Below, in pieces: positions 9,540 to 19,001 of a DNA stretch of 64,000 nucleotides. The notes beneath the pieces were generated by a model. The model was not told where the DNA came from. It was given only the letters and a program-made list of their open reading frames with translations, and searched no databases. This DNA comes from Pseudomonas sp. Bc-h (lineage in GTDB: Bacteria > Pseudomonadota > Gammaproteobacteria > Pseudomonadales > Pseudomonadaceae): NCBI RefSeq assembly GCF_002080045.1, contig NZ_MUIN01000011.1, positions 198,275 to 262,274 on the forward strand, written 5' to 3'. Position 1 is the stretch's first letter, and the number at the start of each line of letters is the position of its first letter. Both the position numbers and the translations under genes were made by a program.

Positions 9540-12293
9540 GTGCTGAACAAACTGGGCATAAAAGGCCGCGTATTGCTGCTGACCCTGCTGCCAGCCTGCC
9601 TGATGGCGGCGCTGCTGGGCGGCTATTTCACCTGGATGCAGCTGTCCGAGTTGCAGACCCAGTTACTCAAGCGCGGTGAGATGATCGCCAACGAACTGGC
9701 CCCGCTGTCCGCTGCCGCGCTGGCGAGCAACGACAAACCGATGCTCGATCGCATCGCCGGGCAGGTGCTCGAACAGGCCGACGTGCGCGCGGTTTCGTTC
9801 CTCGACGCGGACCGTAACCCCTTGGCCCACGCCGGGCCGACCATGATCAATCAGGCGCCGATCGGTAACAGCACCCACATGCTGCAGCGCTCCGACAACG
9901 ACGCCACGCGGTATCTGATGCCGGTGTTCGGACGCAACCGCCACCTCACCGGTGAAGTCGTCCCCGAAGAAGCAGACCGCCTGCTGGGTTGGGTCGAACT
10001 GGAGCTGTCCCACAGCGGCACTCTGCTGCGCGGTTATCGCAGCCTGTTCGCCAGCCTGATTCTGATTGCGGCCGGGCTCGGCATGACGGCCATGCTGGCG
10101 CTGCGCATGAGCCGTACCATCAACGGCCCGATTGCGCAGATCAAACATGTGGTCGCGCAACTGAAAGACGGCAATCTGGAAGCGCGGCTGCCTCCGATGG
10201 GCAGCAACGAGTTGGACGAGCTCGGCTCGGGCATCAACCGCATGGCCGCGACCCTGCAGAACGCCCAGGAAGAATTGCAGCACAGCATCGAGCAGGCCAC
10301 CGAGGACGTGCGGCAGAACCTGGAAACCATCGAGATCCAGAACATCGAGCTGGATCTGGCGCGCAAGGAGGCGCTGGAAGCCAGCCGGATCAAGTCCGAA
10401 TTCCTCGCCAACATGAGCCACGAGATTCGCACTCCGCTCAATGGCATTCTCGGTTTCACCCACCTGTTGCAGAAAAGCGAGCTCACGCCCCGTCAGCATG
10501 ACTATCTGGGCACCATCGAGAAATCCGCCGACAGTCTGCTGAGCATCATCAACGAAATTCTCGACTTCTCGAAGATCGAGGCCGGCAAGCTGGTACTCGA
10601 TTCCATCCCGTTCAATCTGCGGGACCTGCTGCAAGACACCCTCACCATTCTCGCCCCCGCCGCCCACGCCAAGCAGCTGGAGCTGGTGAGTCTGGTTTAC
10701 CGCGACACGCCGTTGTCGCTGGTGGGCGATCCCCTGCGGCTCAAGCAGATCCTCACCAATCTGGTCAGCAACGCCATCAAGTTCACCCGCGAAGGCACCA
10801 TCGTCGCCCGCGCCATGCTCGAAGACGAGCAGGACGACAAGGTGCAGTTGCGCATCAGCGTTCAGGACACCGGCATCGGCCTGTCCAGTCAGGACGTGCG
10901 GGCGCTGTTTCAGGCTTTCAGTCAGGCGGACAACTCGCTGTCCCGCCACTCCGGGGGCACCGGGCTGGGGTTGGTGATTTCCAAGCGCCTGATCGAACAG
11001 ATGGGCGGCGAAATCGGGGTCGAGAGCACGCCGGGCGAAGGCTCGGAATTCTGGATCAGCCTGACCCTGCCGAAAACCCGCGATGACCTCGAAGACCTGC
11101 CCGCGCCGCCGTTGATGGGCCGTCGCGTGGCAGTGCTGGAGCATCACGATCTGGCCCGTCAGGCGCTGGAGCATCAGTTGGAAGACTGCGGCCTGCAACC
11201 GATGGTCTTCAACAATCTGGAAAATCTCATCAATGGCGTGACCGTGGTCCATCAGACCCCTCACGCCATCGAGATGGCCGTACTCGGCGTCACTGCTCAC
11301 GAACTGCCGCCCGAGCGCCTGCGTCAGCAGATATGGGACCTGGAAAACCTCGATTGCAAGGTGCTGGTGCTGTGCCCGACCACGGAGCAGGCGCTGTATC
11401 AACTGTCCGTCCCGGATGCCTACAGTCAGTTGCAGGCCAAACCGGCGTGTACACGTAAATTGCGCCGCAGCCTGTCGGAGCTGATCAACCCCAAACAGCT
11501 GCGCAACGAGGTGCCCGAGCCGTTGTCCAGTCGCCCGCCGCGCATCCTGTGTGTCGACGACAACCCGGCGAACCTGTTGCTGGTGCAGACGCTGCTCGAA
11601 GACATGGGCGCCAAGGTGCTGGCCGTGGACAGCGGCTATGGGGCAGTACAGGCCGTGCAGGAAGAAACCTTCGATCTGGTGCTGATGGACGTGCAAATGC
11701 CCGGCATGGACGGGCGTCAGGCGACCGAGGCGATTCGCAGCTGGGAGACCGAGCGTCAGGCGACATCGCTGCCGATCGTCGCTCTTACCGCCCACGCCAT
11801 GGCTAACGAAAAGCGCGCGCTGTTGCAAAGCGGAATGGACGATTACCTGACCAAACCGATCAGCGAGCGGCAACTGGCGCAGGTGGTGCTGAAATGGACC
11901 GGCCTTGCCTTGCGCAATCAGGCGCCGGAGCGGCATCACGAAATCAGCCACGGCGGCATCAATCTGCAAGTGCTGGATCATGAGGAAGGTTTGCGTCTGG
12001 CCGCGGGCAAGGCCGATCTGGCGGCGGACATGCTGGCGATGCTGCTGGCCTCGCTGGACACCGACCGCGAAGCCATTCGAGGAGCCCGCGAGGCGGGTGA
12101 CAAGATCGCGCTGATCGAACGGGTTCACCGTCTGCACGGGGCGACCCGGTACTGCGGCGTGCCGCAACTGCGTGCGGCCTGTCAGCGCAGTGAAACCTTG
12201 CTCAAGCAGGATTCCACGGAAAGCGATAAGGCACTGGATGACCTGGAAAAGGCCATTACCCGTCTGGAGATCGAGGCTCGGGTGAGTGCTTGA
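9540..12293 (+). CDS. gacS: Hybrid sensor histidine kinase GacS
   Basis: A 917-aa tripartite kinase that with GacA drives the Gac/Rsm pathway for secondary metabolites, biofilm and biocontrol traits. The GTG at 9540 (VLNKLGIKGRVLLLTL) with a GGAG site 8 bases upstream gives the usual GacS length. Domains: N-terminal transmembrane helix, periplasmic loop, second helix (about 165-190), HAMP, HisKA (NMSHEIRTPLNGILGF), HATPase (TGLGLVISKRL), receiver (VDDNPANLLL, LVLMDVQMPGMDG) and C-terminal Hpt (VHRLHGATRYCG). No frameshift is seen, although gac genes often mutate in culture. Confidence 0.97.
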   Translation: MLNKLGIKGRVLLLTLLPACLMAALLGGYFTWMQLSELQTQLLKRGEMIANELAPLSAAALASNDKPMLDRIAGQVLEQADVRAVSFLDADRNPLAHAGPTMINQAPIGNSTHMLQRSDNDATRYLMPVFGRNRHLTGEVVPEEADRLLGWVELELSHSGTLLRGYRSLFASLILIAAGLGMTAMLALRMSRTINGPIAQIKHVVAQLKDGNLEARLPPMGSNELDELGSGINRMAATLQNAQEELQHSIEQATEDVRQNLETIEIQNIELDLARKEALEASRIKSEFLANMSHEIRTPLNGILGFTHLLQKSELTPRQHDYLGTIEKSADSLLSIINEILDFSKIEAGKLVLDSIPFNLRDLLQDTLTILAPAAHAKQLELVSLVYRDTPLSLVGDPLRLKQILTNLVSNAIKFTREGTIVARAMLEDEQDDKVQLRISVQDTGIGLSSQDVRALFQAFSQADNSLSRHSGGTGLGLVISKRLIEQMGGEIGVESTPGEGSEFWISLTLPKTRDDLEDLPAPPLMGRRVAVLEHHDLARQALEHQLEDCGLQPMVFNNLENLINGVTVVHQTPHAIEMAVLGVTAHELPPERLRQQIWDLENLDCKVLVLCPTTEQALYQLSVPDAYSQLQAKPACTRKLRRSLSELINPKQLRNEVPEPLSSRPPRILCVDDNPANLLLVQTLLEDMGAKVLAVDSGYGAVQAVQEETFDLVLMDVQMPGMDGRQATEAIRSWETERQATSLPIVALTAHAMANEKRALLQSGMDDYLTKPISERQLAQVVLKWTGLALRNQAPERHHEISHGGINLQVLDHEEGLRLAAGKADLAADMLAMLLASLDTDREAIRGAREAGDKIALIERVHRLHGATRYCGVPQLRAACQRSETLLKQDSTESDKALDDLEKAITRLEIEARVSA

Positions 12294-12399
12294 CGTGGGT
12301 CAGTGCTGCCGACGTCCAGATATGCATTGAATGTTGTCTCGACGCAGACCCCGTCATTCGGATCCCCAGCGGCCGCAAGATCCCTATAAAGGAGCAACC

Positions 12400-13383
12400 A
12401 TGCGCACCCTCCTCTACAGCAGCCAGACCTACGACCGCGACAGCTTCCTGTCGGCACAGGTGCCGGCGGCAATCGAGCTGCATTTCCAGCCCGCGCGCCT
12501 GACCCTGGACACCGTCGCTCTGGCCGATCATTACCCGGTGGTTTGCGCCTTCATCAATGACGACCTCAGCGCTCCGATTCTCGAACGCCTGGCCGCCGGT
12601 GGGACCCGGCTGATCGCCCTGCGCTCGGCCGGCTTCAACCATGTCGACCTGCCCACCGCGCAGCGACTGGGGCTCAGCGTGGTCCGCGTGCCGAGCTACT
12701 CGCCCCATGCCGTGGCCGAGCACGCGGTGGCGCTGATCCTGTTGCTCAATCGCCACCTGCATCGCGCCTATAACCGAACCCGCGACGGCGATTTCACCCT
12801 GCACGGGCTGACCGGTTTCGACCTGGTGGGCAAAACTGTCGGCGTGGTCGGGACCGGGCAGATCGGCGCCACGTTCGCGCGGATCATGGCAGGTTTCGGT
12901 TGTCAGCTGCTGGCCTACGACCCTTATCCCAACCCGCAGGTCGAAGCACTCGGTGCGCGTTATCTGCCGCTGGATCAACTGCTGGAGCAGGCGCAGATCG
13001 TCAGTCTGCATTGCCCGCTCAATGAACACACCCGACACCTGATCAACATCGACTCGCTGTATCGGATGCAACGGGCCGCGATGCTGATCAATACCGGGCG
13101 TGGCGCGCTGGTTGATACTCCGGCATTGATCGAAGCCCTGAAGAGCGGCCAGCTCGGGTATCTCGGGCTGGATGTCTATGAAGAGGAAGCGCAGCTTTTT
13201 TTTGAAGATCGGTCCGATCTGCCGCTGCAGGATGACGTTCTTGCTCGGCTGCTTACCTTTCCCAATGTGGTGGTGACCGCGCATCAGGCGTTTCTGACCA
13301 GAGAGGCGTTGGGAGCGATTGCCCAGACCACGCTGGATAACATCACTCAGTGGGCAGCCGGAACGCCGCAGAATCTGGTGTAG
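12400..13383 (+). CDS. ldhA: D-2-hydroxyacid dehydrogenase (fermentative D-lactate dehydrogenase type)
   Basis: A 327-aa NAD-dependent enzyme that reduces pyruvate to D-lactate. Start ATG at 12400 follows the site aaaggagcaacc. It shows the Rossmann motif VGVVGTGQIGATFA, the substrate arginine in LINTGRGALVDT and the catalytic histidine in VVTAHQAFLT. It sits directly after gacS, as ldhA (PA0927) does in P. aeruginosa. The class is certain; the exact substrate is inferred from context and the LdhA-like length. Confidence 0.9.
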   Translation: MRTLLYSSQTYDRDSFLSAQVPAAIELHFQPARLTLDTVALADHYPVVCAFINDDLSAPILERLAAGGTRLIALRSAGFNHVDLPTAQRLGLSVVRVPSYSPHAVAEHAVALILLLNRHLHRAYNRTRDGDFTLHGLTGFDLVGKTVGVVGTGQIGATFARIMAGFGCQLLAYDPYPNPQVEALGARYLPLDQLLEQAQIVSLHCPLNEHTRHLINIDSLYRMQRAAMLINTGRGALVDTPALIEALKSGQLGYLGLDVYEEEAQLFFEDRSDLPLQDDVLARLLTFPNVVVTAHQAFLTREALGAIAQTTLDNITQWAAGTPQNLV

Positions 13384-13462
13384 CCGCCGACCGGCTTCTG
13401 CCCACCGGCAGCGGGCATCGGCGATCTAAAGTGTTAGCATGCGCGCCTATTTGGAGACCCCC

Positions 13463-13900
13463 ATGGCCGAACACGATTTTCGCTACAGCATGCTCACCCC
13501 GCACCACACCCTGATCGAATGCCGCAGCCTGGCGGTCGGTCGCTATCAAGTGACCGGCAACGGCGGCTCGATCAAGCACGACGACGTGCTGCTGGTCACC
13601 GTCAAAGGCAGCAAAGACCTGTACATGCGCCTGAACGTGGAGAAGGTCCGTCACCTGATCAATCCGCCCGGCCAGTGGGTAGCCGTGGCCAATGGTCCGG
13701 CATTCACCGAGCTTGCGATTCATCAGTGGAAGGTCAACTGCAACGGCTGTGGCAAGGAGCAGGACATCGAGTTCATGGTCGATGGCAAGGAGGGCAAGAA
13801 AGCCCTGAAGCCTGCCGCCACTGCGCGCATTGCCGAACTTGGCTGGAAAACCGTCGGCGAGAACCACCTGTGTCCGGCCTGCGCGAAGACTGCTGCATGA
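13463..13900 (+). CDS. Conserved hypothetical protein with cysteine pairs
   Basis: A 145-aa soluble protein starting at the ATG at 13463 after a ttggaga site. The middle and end carry two cysteine pairs (CNGCGKEQD and CPACAK) about 50 residues apart, suggesting a zinc-ribbon-like metal site. Its stop overlaps the start of the META lipoprotein gene (ATGA), so the two are translationally coupled. A homologue appears to sit in the same place in P. aeruginosa. No known function. Confidence 0.8.
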   Translation: MAEHDFRYSMLTPHHTLIECRSLAVGRYQVTGNGGSIKHDDVLLVTVKGSKDLYMRLNVEKVRHLINPPGQWVAVANGPAFTELAIHQWKVNCNGCGKEQDIEFMVDGKEGKKALKPAATARIAELGWKTVGENHLCPACAKTAA

Positions 13901-14301
13901 AACCGCTTTTGCTGACGATGCTCGCTGCAACCCTGCTGACCGGCTGCGCGAGCGACACCGATGCGCTCAAGCGCGATCACGGGTACGTGCTGGAATGGAT
14001 CGGCGAACGTCCGCTGATCGACAACAGCCACCTGACCATGACCCTGGGTGAAGACGGCCGCGCCTACGGCAACGCAGGTTGCAATCACTGGTTTGCGTCG
14101 TACCGGCTGGACGGCGACAACATCAGCTTCGGCCCGGTGGGCAGCACCCGCAAGATGTGCGCCCCGGCCCTGATGGAACAGGAGCATCGTTTCCTGGAGG
14201 CCATGGGCAAAGTGCAGCGCTGGGATGTGTCCGAGGTCGAGCAGTTGCAGCTGTGGCCTGCGCAAGGCTTGCCGCTGCGGTTCTGGCCTGAGGAAGGGTA
14301 A
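13897..14301 (+). CDS. META-domain lipoprotein
   Basis: A 134-aa lipoprotein: the signal sequence MKPLLLTMLAATLLTGCAS has a lipobox (LTGC), so it should be lipid-anchored. The mature part resembles the META/HslJ fold, with LTMTLGEDGRAYGNAGCNHW and the conserved NxGCN element plus GPVGSTRKMC. Family members are linked to outer-membrane or heat-shock phenotypes; the molecular role is not settled. It ends tail to tail with the thioredoxin-like gene, with no gap. Confidence 0.85.
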   Translation: MKPLLLTMLAATLLTGCASDTDALKRDHGYVLEWIGERPLIDNSHLTMTLGEDGRAYGNAGCNHWFASYRLDGDNISFGPVGSTRKMCAPALMEQEHRFLEAMGKVQRWDVSEVEQLQLWPAQGLPLRFWPEEG

Positions 14302-14769
14302 TCACCCCTTGCCTTTCAACTCCGCCAGCTTCTGCGCCACACCGGCGGCGGTCTGCTCGCCCATCAACTGTTCACGTACCTTGCCCTTGTCGTCGATGAT
14401 GTAGGTCACCGGCAGGGCCTCGCTCTTGGGCAGGTCGTACTGATCGGCGGGGTCTTGGGCCAGCACGGTGAACTTGATCCCCAACGCGTTGCTGGCGGTT
14501 TTCAGGTCTTCACCCTGCAGGTTGTCGAAGTTGACCCCGAACACGCTGACTTGCTGCCCGCTCATCTGCTCGGACAGCTTGTTCAGTTCCGGGATTTCCG
14601 TGCGGCACGGGCCACACCATTCGGCCCAGTAATTGACCACCAGCCAATGTTTGTCGACCCGGTCGCTGGCGACCTTCTGCCCGTTCTGGTCAGTCCCCAG
14701 GTCCACGCCGCACCCACTGAGCAACACACTACCGATAAGCATTACCGCTGCTGCCAACCGCCTTGCCAT
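14302..14769 (-). CDS. TlpA-like thioredoxin-fold lipoprotein
   Basis: A 155-aa periplasmic thiol-disulfide protein. The ATG at 14769 follows a cgaaaggaac site and opens a lipoprotein signal (MARRLAAAVMLIGSVLLSGC). The redox motif is NYWAEWCGPCRTEIPEL, followed by the cis-proline segment EALPVTYIID. It probably reduces a periplasmic partner such as a cytochrome c maturation protein, but the partner cannot be told. It is divergent from arsC; about 100 bases separate them. Confidence 0.9.
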   Translation of the reverse strand: MARRLAAAVMLIGSVLLSGCGVDLGTDQNGQKVASDRVDKHWLVVNYWAEWCGPCRTEIPELNKLSEQMSGQQVSVFGVNFDNLQGEDLKTASNALGIKFTVLAQDPADQYDLPKSEALPVTYIIDDKGKVREQLMGEQTAAGVAQKLAELKGKG

Positions 14770-14871
14770 GATGCTTGTTCCTTTCGTAGAAAACCCGATG
14801 CAGGCGCCAACTTGGCCTTTATCGTCACAGCTGTAGAATAGCCGCCACCTCACGCAAGATGCGACCTGCAA

Positions 14872-15225
14872 ATGACCGATCTGACGCTTTATCACAACCC
14901 GCGCTGCTCCAAGTCACGTGGCGCGCTGGAATTGCTTGAAGGCCGTGGCCTGACGCCGACCGTCGTCCGCTATCTGGAAACCCCGCCGGATGCCGCCCAA
15001 CTGCGCGATCTGCTCGGCAAACTCGGCATTGGCGCCCGCGGCCTGCTGCGCACTGGCGAAGACGAGTACAAAACCCTGAACCTGGCCGATGCCAGCCTCA
15101 GCGACGAACAGCTGATCGCCGCCATGGCTGCGCATCCCAAGCTGATCGAACGCCCGATCCTGATCGCGGGCGACAAGGCCGTGATCGGCCGTCCACCGGA
15201 GAAGATCCTGGAGATCCTGCCGTGA
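14872..15225 (+). CDS. arsC: Arsenate reductase, glutaredoxin-coupled type
   Basis: A 117-aa ArsC-family thioredoxin-fold protein. The active-site cysteine is in LYHNPRCSKSRGAL (residues about 6-20), and the C-terminal LIERPILIAG carries the conserved arginine. It lacks the extra cysteines of the thioredoxin-linked class. There are no arsR or arsB genes nearby; it is coupled to wrbA by a GTGA overlap, so it may be a housekeeping ArsC/YffB-type reductase rather than part of an arsenic operon. Confidence 0.9.
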   Translation: MTDLTLYHNPRCSKSRGALELLEGRGLTPTVVRYLETPPDAAQLRDLLGKLGIGARGLLRTGEDEYKTLNLADASLSDEQLIAAMAAHPKLIERPILIAGDKAVIGRPPEKILEILP

Positions 15226-15827
15226 GTACGCCATACATTCTGGTTCTGTTCTACAGCCGCAACGGCTCGACCAGTGAAATGGCCCGGCAGATCGCCCGTG
15301 GCGTCGAGATGGGCGGCATGGAAGCGCGCCTGCGCACGGTGCCAGCCATTTCCACCGAGTGCGAAGCCGTGGCGCCGAGCATTCCGGAAACTGGCGCGCT
15401 GTACGCCACCCTCGACGACCTGAAGAATTGCGCCGGCCTGGCCCTTGGCAGCCCGACCCGTTTCGGCAACATGGCAGCGCCGCTCAAGTACTTCCTCGAC
15501 GGCACCAGCAACCTGTGGCTGACCGGTGCGCTGGTGGGTAAACCCGCCAGCGTGTTCACCTCCACCGCGAGCCTGCACGGCGGTCAGGAAACCACGCTGA
15601 TGTCGATGCTGCTGCCATTGCTGCACCACGGCATGCTGGTCACCGGCCTGCCCTACAGCGAAGCGGCGTTGATCGAAACCAGCGGCGGCGGCACGCCATA
15701 TGGCGCCAGTCACCACGCAGGCGCCGACGGCAAACGCCCGCTGGATCAGCACGAAACCACGCTGTGCCGTGCGCTGGGGCAACGTCTGGCCAAGACCGCC
15801 CTGCTGCTGGAGCCATCCCGTGGCTAG
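15222..15827 (+). CDS. wrbA: NAD(P)H:quinone oxidoreductase WrbA
   Basis: A 201-aa flavodoxin-like FMN enzyme that reduces quinones by two electrons. It has the phosphate-binding loop YSRNGSTSEMARQI, the isoalloxazine segment GSPTRFGNMAAPLKYFLDG and the C-terminal TPYGASHHAG typical of WrbA. The start is GTG, overlapping the arsC stop by four bases. Confidence 0.92.
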   Translation: MSTPYILVLFYSRNGSTSEMARQIARGVEMGGMEARLRTVPAISTECEAVAPSIPETGALYATLDDLKNCAGLALGSPTRFGNMAAPLKYFLDGTSNLWLTGALVGKPASVFTSTASLHGGQETTLMSMLLPLLHHGMLVTGLPYSEAALIETSGGGTPYGASHHAGADGKRPLDQHETTLCRALGQRLAKTALLLEPSRG

Positions 15828-16233
15828 AAAGCCCAAGGTACTGCCCGCGCTGGAATGGCTGGAACCTCGGGTCCGCTGGAGCCGGGTGGCTGCCTTGTTG
15901 TGCTTTTTCGGCCTGATTGCGTTGCTGGTGATGTATTACCTGATCTTCGCCGACCTGCACGGCGCACGACCCTGGGTGATCCTTTCGATTGAACTGGTGC
16001 CGCTGCTGTTGCTCTCACCAGGGATGATCATCGGCAGCGCTCGCGGTCACTCGTGGACCTGTTTCGTGGTGAACCTGTATTTCATCAAGGGTGCACTGGC
16101 CGCCTATGACCCGAGCCGCTCGCTGTTCGGCGTGCTGGAGATGCTCGCCAGCCTTGCGGTGTTCACCAGCGCGTTGCTGTACGTGCGCTGGCGGTTTCAA
16201 TACAACCGCAAGCTGGCCGGTGAAGGCATCTGA
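15820..16233 (+). CDS. DUF2069 inner-membrane protein
   Basis: A 137-aa protein starting at GTG 15820, overlapping wrbA by 8 bases. Four hydrophobic helices (about residues 22-44, 50-70, 78-95 and 103-122) and the motif RGHSWTCFVVNLYFIKG fit the DUF2069 family of small polytopic membrane proteins. It belongs to the arsC-wrbA-DUF2069 operon. Function unknown. Confidence 0.85.
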   Translation: MARKPKVLPALEWLEPRVRWSRVAALLCFFGLIALLVMYYLIFADLHGARPWVILSIELVPLLLLSPGMIIGSARGHSWTCFVVNLYFIKGALAAYDPSRSLFGVLEMLASLAVFTSALLYVRWRFQYNRKLAGEGI

Positions 16234-16258
16234 CTCGCGCCTTGCATCTATAGCGATA

Positions 16259-16346
16259 TGGCCGGACGGCATTCCGTTGCCGGCCGTCACAATTTCAAGG
16301 ACGCCACCGCCGGCAAACGGAACGCCGCCCGGCCGTGCTGCTACAA
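16259..16346. repeat. REP-like hairpin pair, family B variant
   Basis: Imperfect inverted repeat (ggcattccgttgccggc ... gccggcaaacggaacgcc) ending in gctgctacaag, a diverged family-B element between the DUF2069 gene and the glycosylase gene. Confidence 0.6.
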
Positions 16347-16385
16347 GGGGCAGGTGTCGCCTGTAAATTTTCTTTTGGAGAGGGC

Positions 16386-17057
16386 ATGCAAGACTACAAA
16401 TGGCTCAATGAATATTGCCTCAACCGCTTTGGTTCCGCCGCCGCCCTCGAGGCGCACCTCCCGACTCCCGCGACGCCGAGACAACTCAAGGCCACCACTG
16501 ACGACCGCTACCTGTCGACCATGGCGTTGCGGGTATTTCGCGCAGGCCTCAAGCACAGTCTGGTGGACGCCAAATGGCCGGCCTTCGAGCAGGTGTTCTT
16601 TGGCTTCGACCCGGAAAAAGTGGTGCTGATGGGCGCCGATCATCTGGAGCGCCTGATGCAGGACGCCCGGATCATTCGCCACCTGGGCAAACTCAAGAGT
16701 GTGCCGCGTAACGCGCAGTTGATCCTCGACATCGCTCACGAGCACGGCAGCTTCGGCAACTTCATCGCCGATTGGCCGGTGACCGACATCGTCGGGCTGT
16801 GGCGTTATCTGTTCAAGCACGGCAACCAGATGGGCGGCTTGTCGGCAGCGCGTTTCCTGCGCATGGTCGGCAAGGACACCTTCATTCCGAGCTACGACGT
16901 GGTCGCGGCGCTCAACGCCCAGAACATCGTCGACAAGGTGCCCAGCAGCCAGCGCGATCAAGCCGCAGTACAAGCCGCGTTTAACCAGTGGCACGCCGAA
17001 AGCGGCCGACCGCTGTGCCAGATTTCGATGATGCTGTCGTACACAGTCAACCACTGA
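16386..17057 (+). CDS. DNA-3-methyladenine glycosylase I-like protein
   Basis: A 223-aa protein starting at ATG 16386 after ttttggagaggg. It matches the Tag fold with FDPEKVVLMGADHLERLMQ and DARIIRHLGKLKSV, the conserved helices around the base pocket, and should remove 3-methyladenine. The usual Tag zinc ligands (N-terminal Cys/His and C-terminal His/Cys) are not evident, so it is a divergent, possibly zinc-free subgroup. Confidence 0.75.
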   Translation: MQDYKWLNEYCLNRFGSAAALEAHLPTPATPRQLKATTDDRYLSTMALRVFRAGLKHSLVDAKWPAFEQVFFGFDPEKVVLMGADHLERLMQDARIIRHLGKLKSVPRNAQLILDIAHEHGSFGNFIADWPVTDIVGLWRYLFKHGNQMGGLSAARFLRMVGKDTFIPSYDVVAALNAQNIVDKVPSSQRDQAAVQAAFNQWHAESGRPLCQISMMLSYTVNH

Positions 17058-17103
17058 TCTTTTTTTCGAACCGGCAATGGCGCAACGGGATGTAACAAAT
17101 CGA

Positions 17104-17119
17104 AGGTCGTATACAATAT
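17104..17119. promoter_or_regulatory. Candidate operator (GTATAC palindrome) of the GntR regulator
   Basis: aggtcGTATACaatat, 32 bases before the regulator's own start. The same core with matching flanks precedes the ABC transporter (22737) and the deaminase gene (28801), the pattern expected for an autoregulated GntR/FCD repressor. Confidence 0.6.
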
Positions 17120-17150
17120 CCGCTATTCACCCATTGCCTGAGTCGCTCGC

Positions 17151-17834
17151 GTGCCCTTTCTTCTTCCTGACGCCCCCAACCTCGGTGTCGCGCCGTCTGC
17201 GTCCGAGGTGATTTCCAAATACCTGCGCGAGTCGATCATTTCCGGCCAGTTCGCCGAGGATGAACCGATTCGACAGGACGACATCGCCCGCGTGTTCAAT
17301 GTCAGCAAGATCCCCGTAAGAGAGGCGTTGAAGCGCCTTGAAGCCGAAGGCCTGGTGCAGTTCCAGCGCAATAAGGGCGCAGTAGTCACGCGAATTTCCG
17401 AACCCGAGCTGGCGCAGATTTTCGAGGTGCGGGTGCTGTTGGAGGTCCAGGCCATCCGTTTGGCGGTGCCGAGGCTGACCCAGGCGCAGATCGAACAGGC
17501 CACTGCCATCTGCGACGAGTTCGTCGGCGATGACGACATCGGGCGCTGGGCCGAGCTGAACTGGGCCTTTCATACCTGCCTGTACGAAGCCGCGCAACGG
17601 CCGTTTCTGCTGAACATGATTCGCTCGATTCACGACAAGGTCGAGCGCTACCTGCGCGTGCAGATGAGCTTCGACGAAGGCAAGGAACGGGCGGATCAAG
17701 AACACCGCGAAATCCTCAAGGCCTGTGCCGATCGTGACGTCGAAAAAGCCGCCGAACTGATCGAGCACCACATCATCGGCGTCTGCCGCGCGCTCTATGC
17801 GCACCTTCCCAACGCTGTCCTCAGCGAGATCTGA
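17151..17834 (+). CDS. GntR-family (FadR/FCD) transcriptional regulator of the hydroxyproline island
   Basis: A 227-aa repressor-type regulator. Its N-terminal winged helix spans about residues 18-80 (REDDIARVFNVSKIPVREALKRLEAEGL-like; seen as NVSKIPVREALKRL), followed by an all-helical FCD ligand domain with the metal-binding pattern ELNWAFH ... H ... H. The start is GTG. It is the first gene of the island and has its own copy of the GTATAC palindrome. The likely inducer is hydroxyproline or a pathway intermediate, inferred from context. Confidence 0.88.
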   Translation: MPFLLPDAPNLGVAPSASEVISKYLRESIISGQFAEDEPIRQDDIARVFNVSKIPVREALKRLEAEGLVQFQRNKGAVVTRISEPELAQIFEVRVLLEVQAIRLAVPRLTQAQIEQATAICDEFVGDDDIGRWAELNWAFHTCLYEAAQRPFLLNMIRSIHDKVERYLRVQMSFDEGKERADQEHREILKACADRDVEKAAELIEHHIIGVCRALYAHLPNAVLSEI

Positions 17835-17929
17835 TCCGCCAGCCGCTGTGCCGATTTCGTCATTTACCGGGGCGAAATCGGTCAAGACCCTGCCCCGCAT
17901 TCCCGCCACTCTGATGCAACGGCTATACC

Positions 17930-18004
17930 CTCTGTAGCAGCACGGCTTGTCGGCGGTAGCGACCTCCAAGCCCCCACCGCCGGCAAGCCGGACCGCTACA
18001 GAGT
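17930..18004. repeat. REP pair, family B
   Basis: Inverted pair ctctgtagcagcacggcttgtcggcgg ... ccgccggcaagccggaccgctacagag between the GntR gene and the epimerase gene; arms about 27 bases long. Confidence 0.8.
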
Positions 18005-18050
18005 AAGTGGCGCGCCGGATAACTGTTTCAATCAGCTTGGGGGGTAAACC

Positions 18051-19001
18051 ATGAAACGCATCCAGATCCTCGATTCCCATACCGGCGGCGAACCTACGCG
18101 GCTGGTGCTCGACGGTTTTCCCGACCTCGGCGACGGCAGCATGGCGCAACGTCGCCAGCGTCTTGCCGAAGAATTCGATGACTGGCGTGCGGCCACGGTG
18201 CTGGAACCTCGCGGCAGCGACGTGCTGGTCGGCGCTCTGCTCTGCACACCTGTGGACCCACAAGCCTGCGCCGGAGTGATCTTCTTCAACAACACCGGTT
18301 ATCTGGGCATGTGTGGCCACGGCACTATCGGCCTGGTGGTGTCGCTGGCGCATCTGGGCAGGATCGGCCCCGGGGTGCATCGCATCGAAACCCCGGTCGG
18401 CACGGTGCAAGCCACCCTGTATGAAGATCGCTCGGTCAGCGTCAACAACGTGCCGTCTTACCGTTATCGCAAGAATTTCAACGTCGATGTGCCGGGCCTG
18501 GGCAACGTCACCGGTGACATCGCCTGGGGCGGCAACTGGTTTTTCCTGATTGCCGATCACGGCCTGAGCGTGACCGGCGACAACCTCGACGCCCTCACCG
18601 ATTACACCTGGAAAGTCCGCCAGGCCCTGGACAATCAAGGCATTCGCGGCGAAGACGGCGGCCTCATCGACCACATCGAGTTGTTCGCCGACGACGATCA
18701 GGCCGACAGCCGCAACTTCGTGCTGTGCCCGGGCAAAGCCTACGACCGCTCGCCTTGCGGTACCGGCACCAGCGCCAAATTGGCGTGCCTGGCCGCCGAC
18801 GGCAAACTTGAAGCAGGTGCGATCTGGCGCCAGGCCAGTGTGATCGGCAGTGAATTCGAAGGCAGCTTTGGGTGGCAGCACGGCGAGCGGCAAATGGGTG
18901 ACCGCATCGTGCCGACCATTCGCGGGCGCGCCTATGTCAGCGCCGAAGCCACCTTGCTGCTGGATGAGGAAGACCCCTTCGCCTGGGGCATCCGTTCTTG
19001 A
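18051..19001 (+). CDS. lhpA: 4-hydroxyproline 2-epimerase
   Basis: A 316-aa proline-racemase-family enzyme that converts trans-4-hydroxy-L-proline to cis-4-hydroxy-D-proline. Both catalytic cysteines are present: MCGHGTIG (about residue 88) and SPCGTGTSAK (about residue 236), the Cys/Cys set of true epimerases and racemases. It is followed, with a TTGA overlap, by the dehydrogenase that consumes its product. Confidence 0.93.
   Translation: MKRIQILDSHTGGEPTRLVLDGFPDLGDGSMAQRRQRLAEEFDDWRAATVLEPRGSDVLVGALLCTPVDPQACAGVIFFNNTGYLGMCGHGTIGLVVSLAHLGRIGPGVHRIETPVGTVQATLYEDRSVSVNNVPSYRYRKNFNVDVPGLGNVTGDIAWGGNWFFLIADHGLSVTGDNLDALTDYTWKVRQALDNQGIRGEDGGLIDHIELFADDDQADSRNFVLCPGKAYDRSPCGTGTSAKLACLAADGKLEAGAIWRQASVIGSEFEGSFGWQHGERQMGDRIVPTIRGRAYVSAEATLLLDEEDPFAWGIRS

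Noticed and set aside
9663..12167. 834-codon minus-strand frame opposite gacS
   Set aside because: Complement of a well-conserved kinase; Gln/His/Arg-rich nonsense composition.
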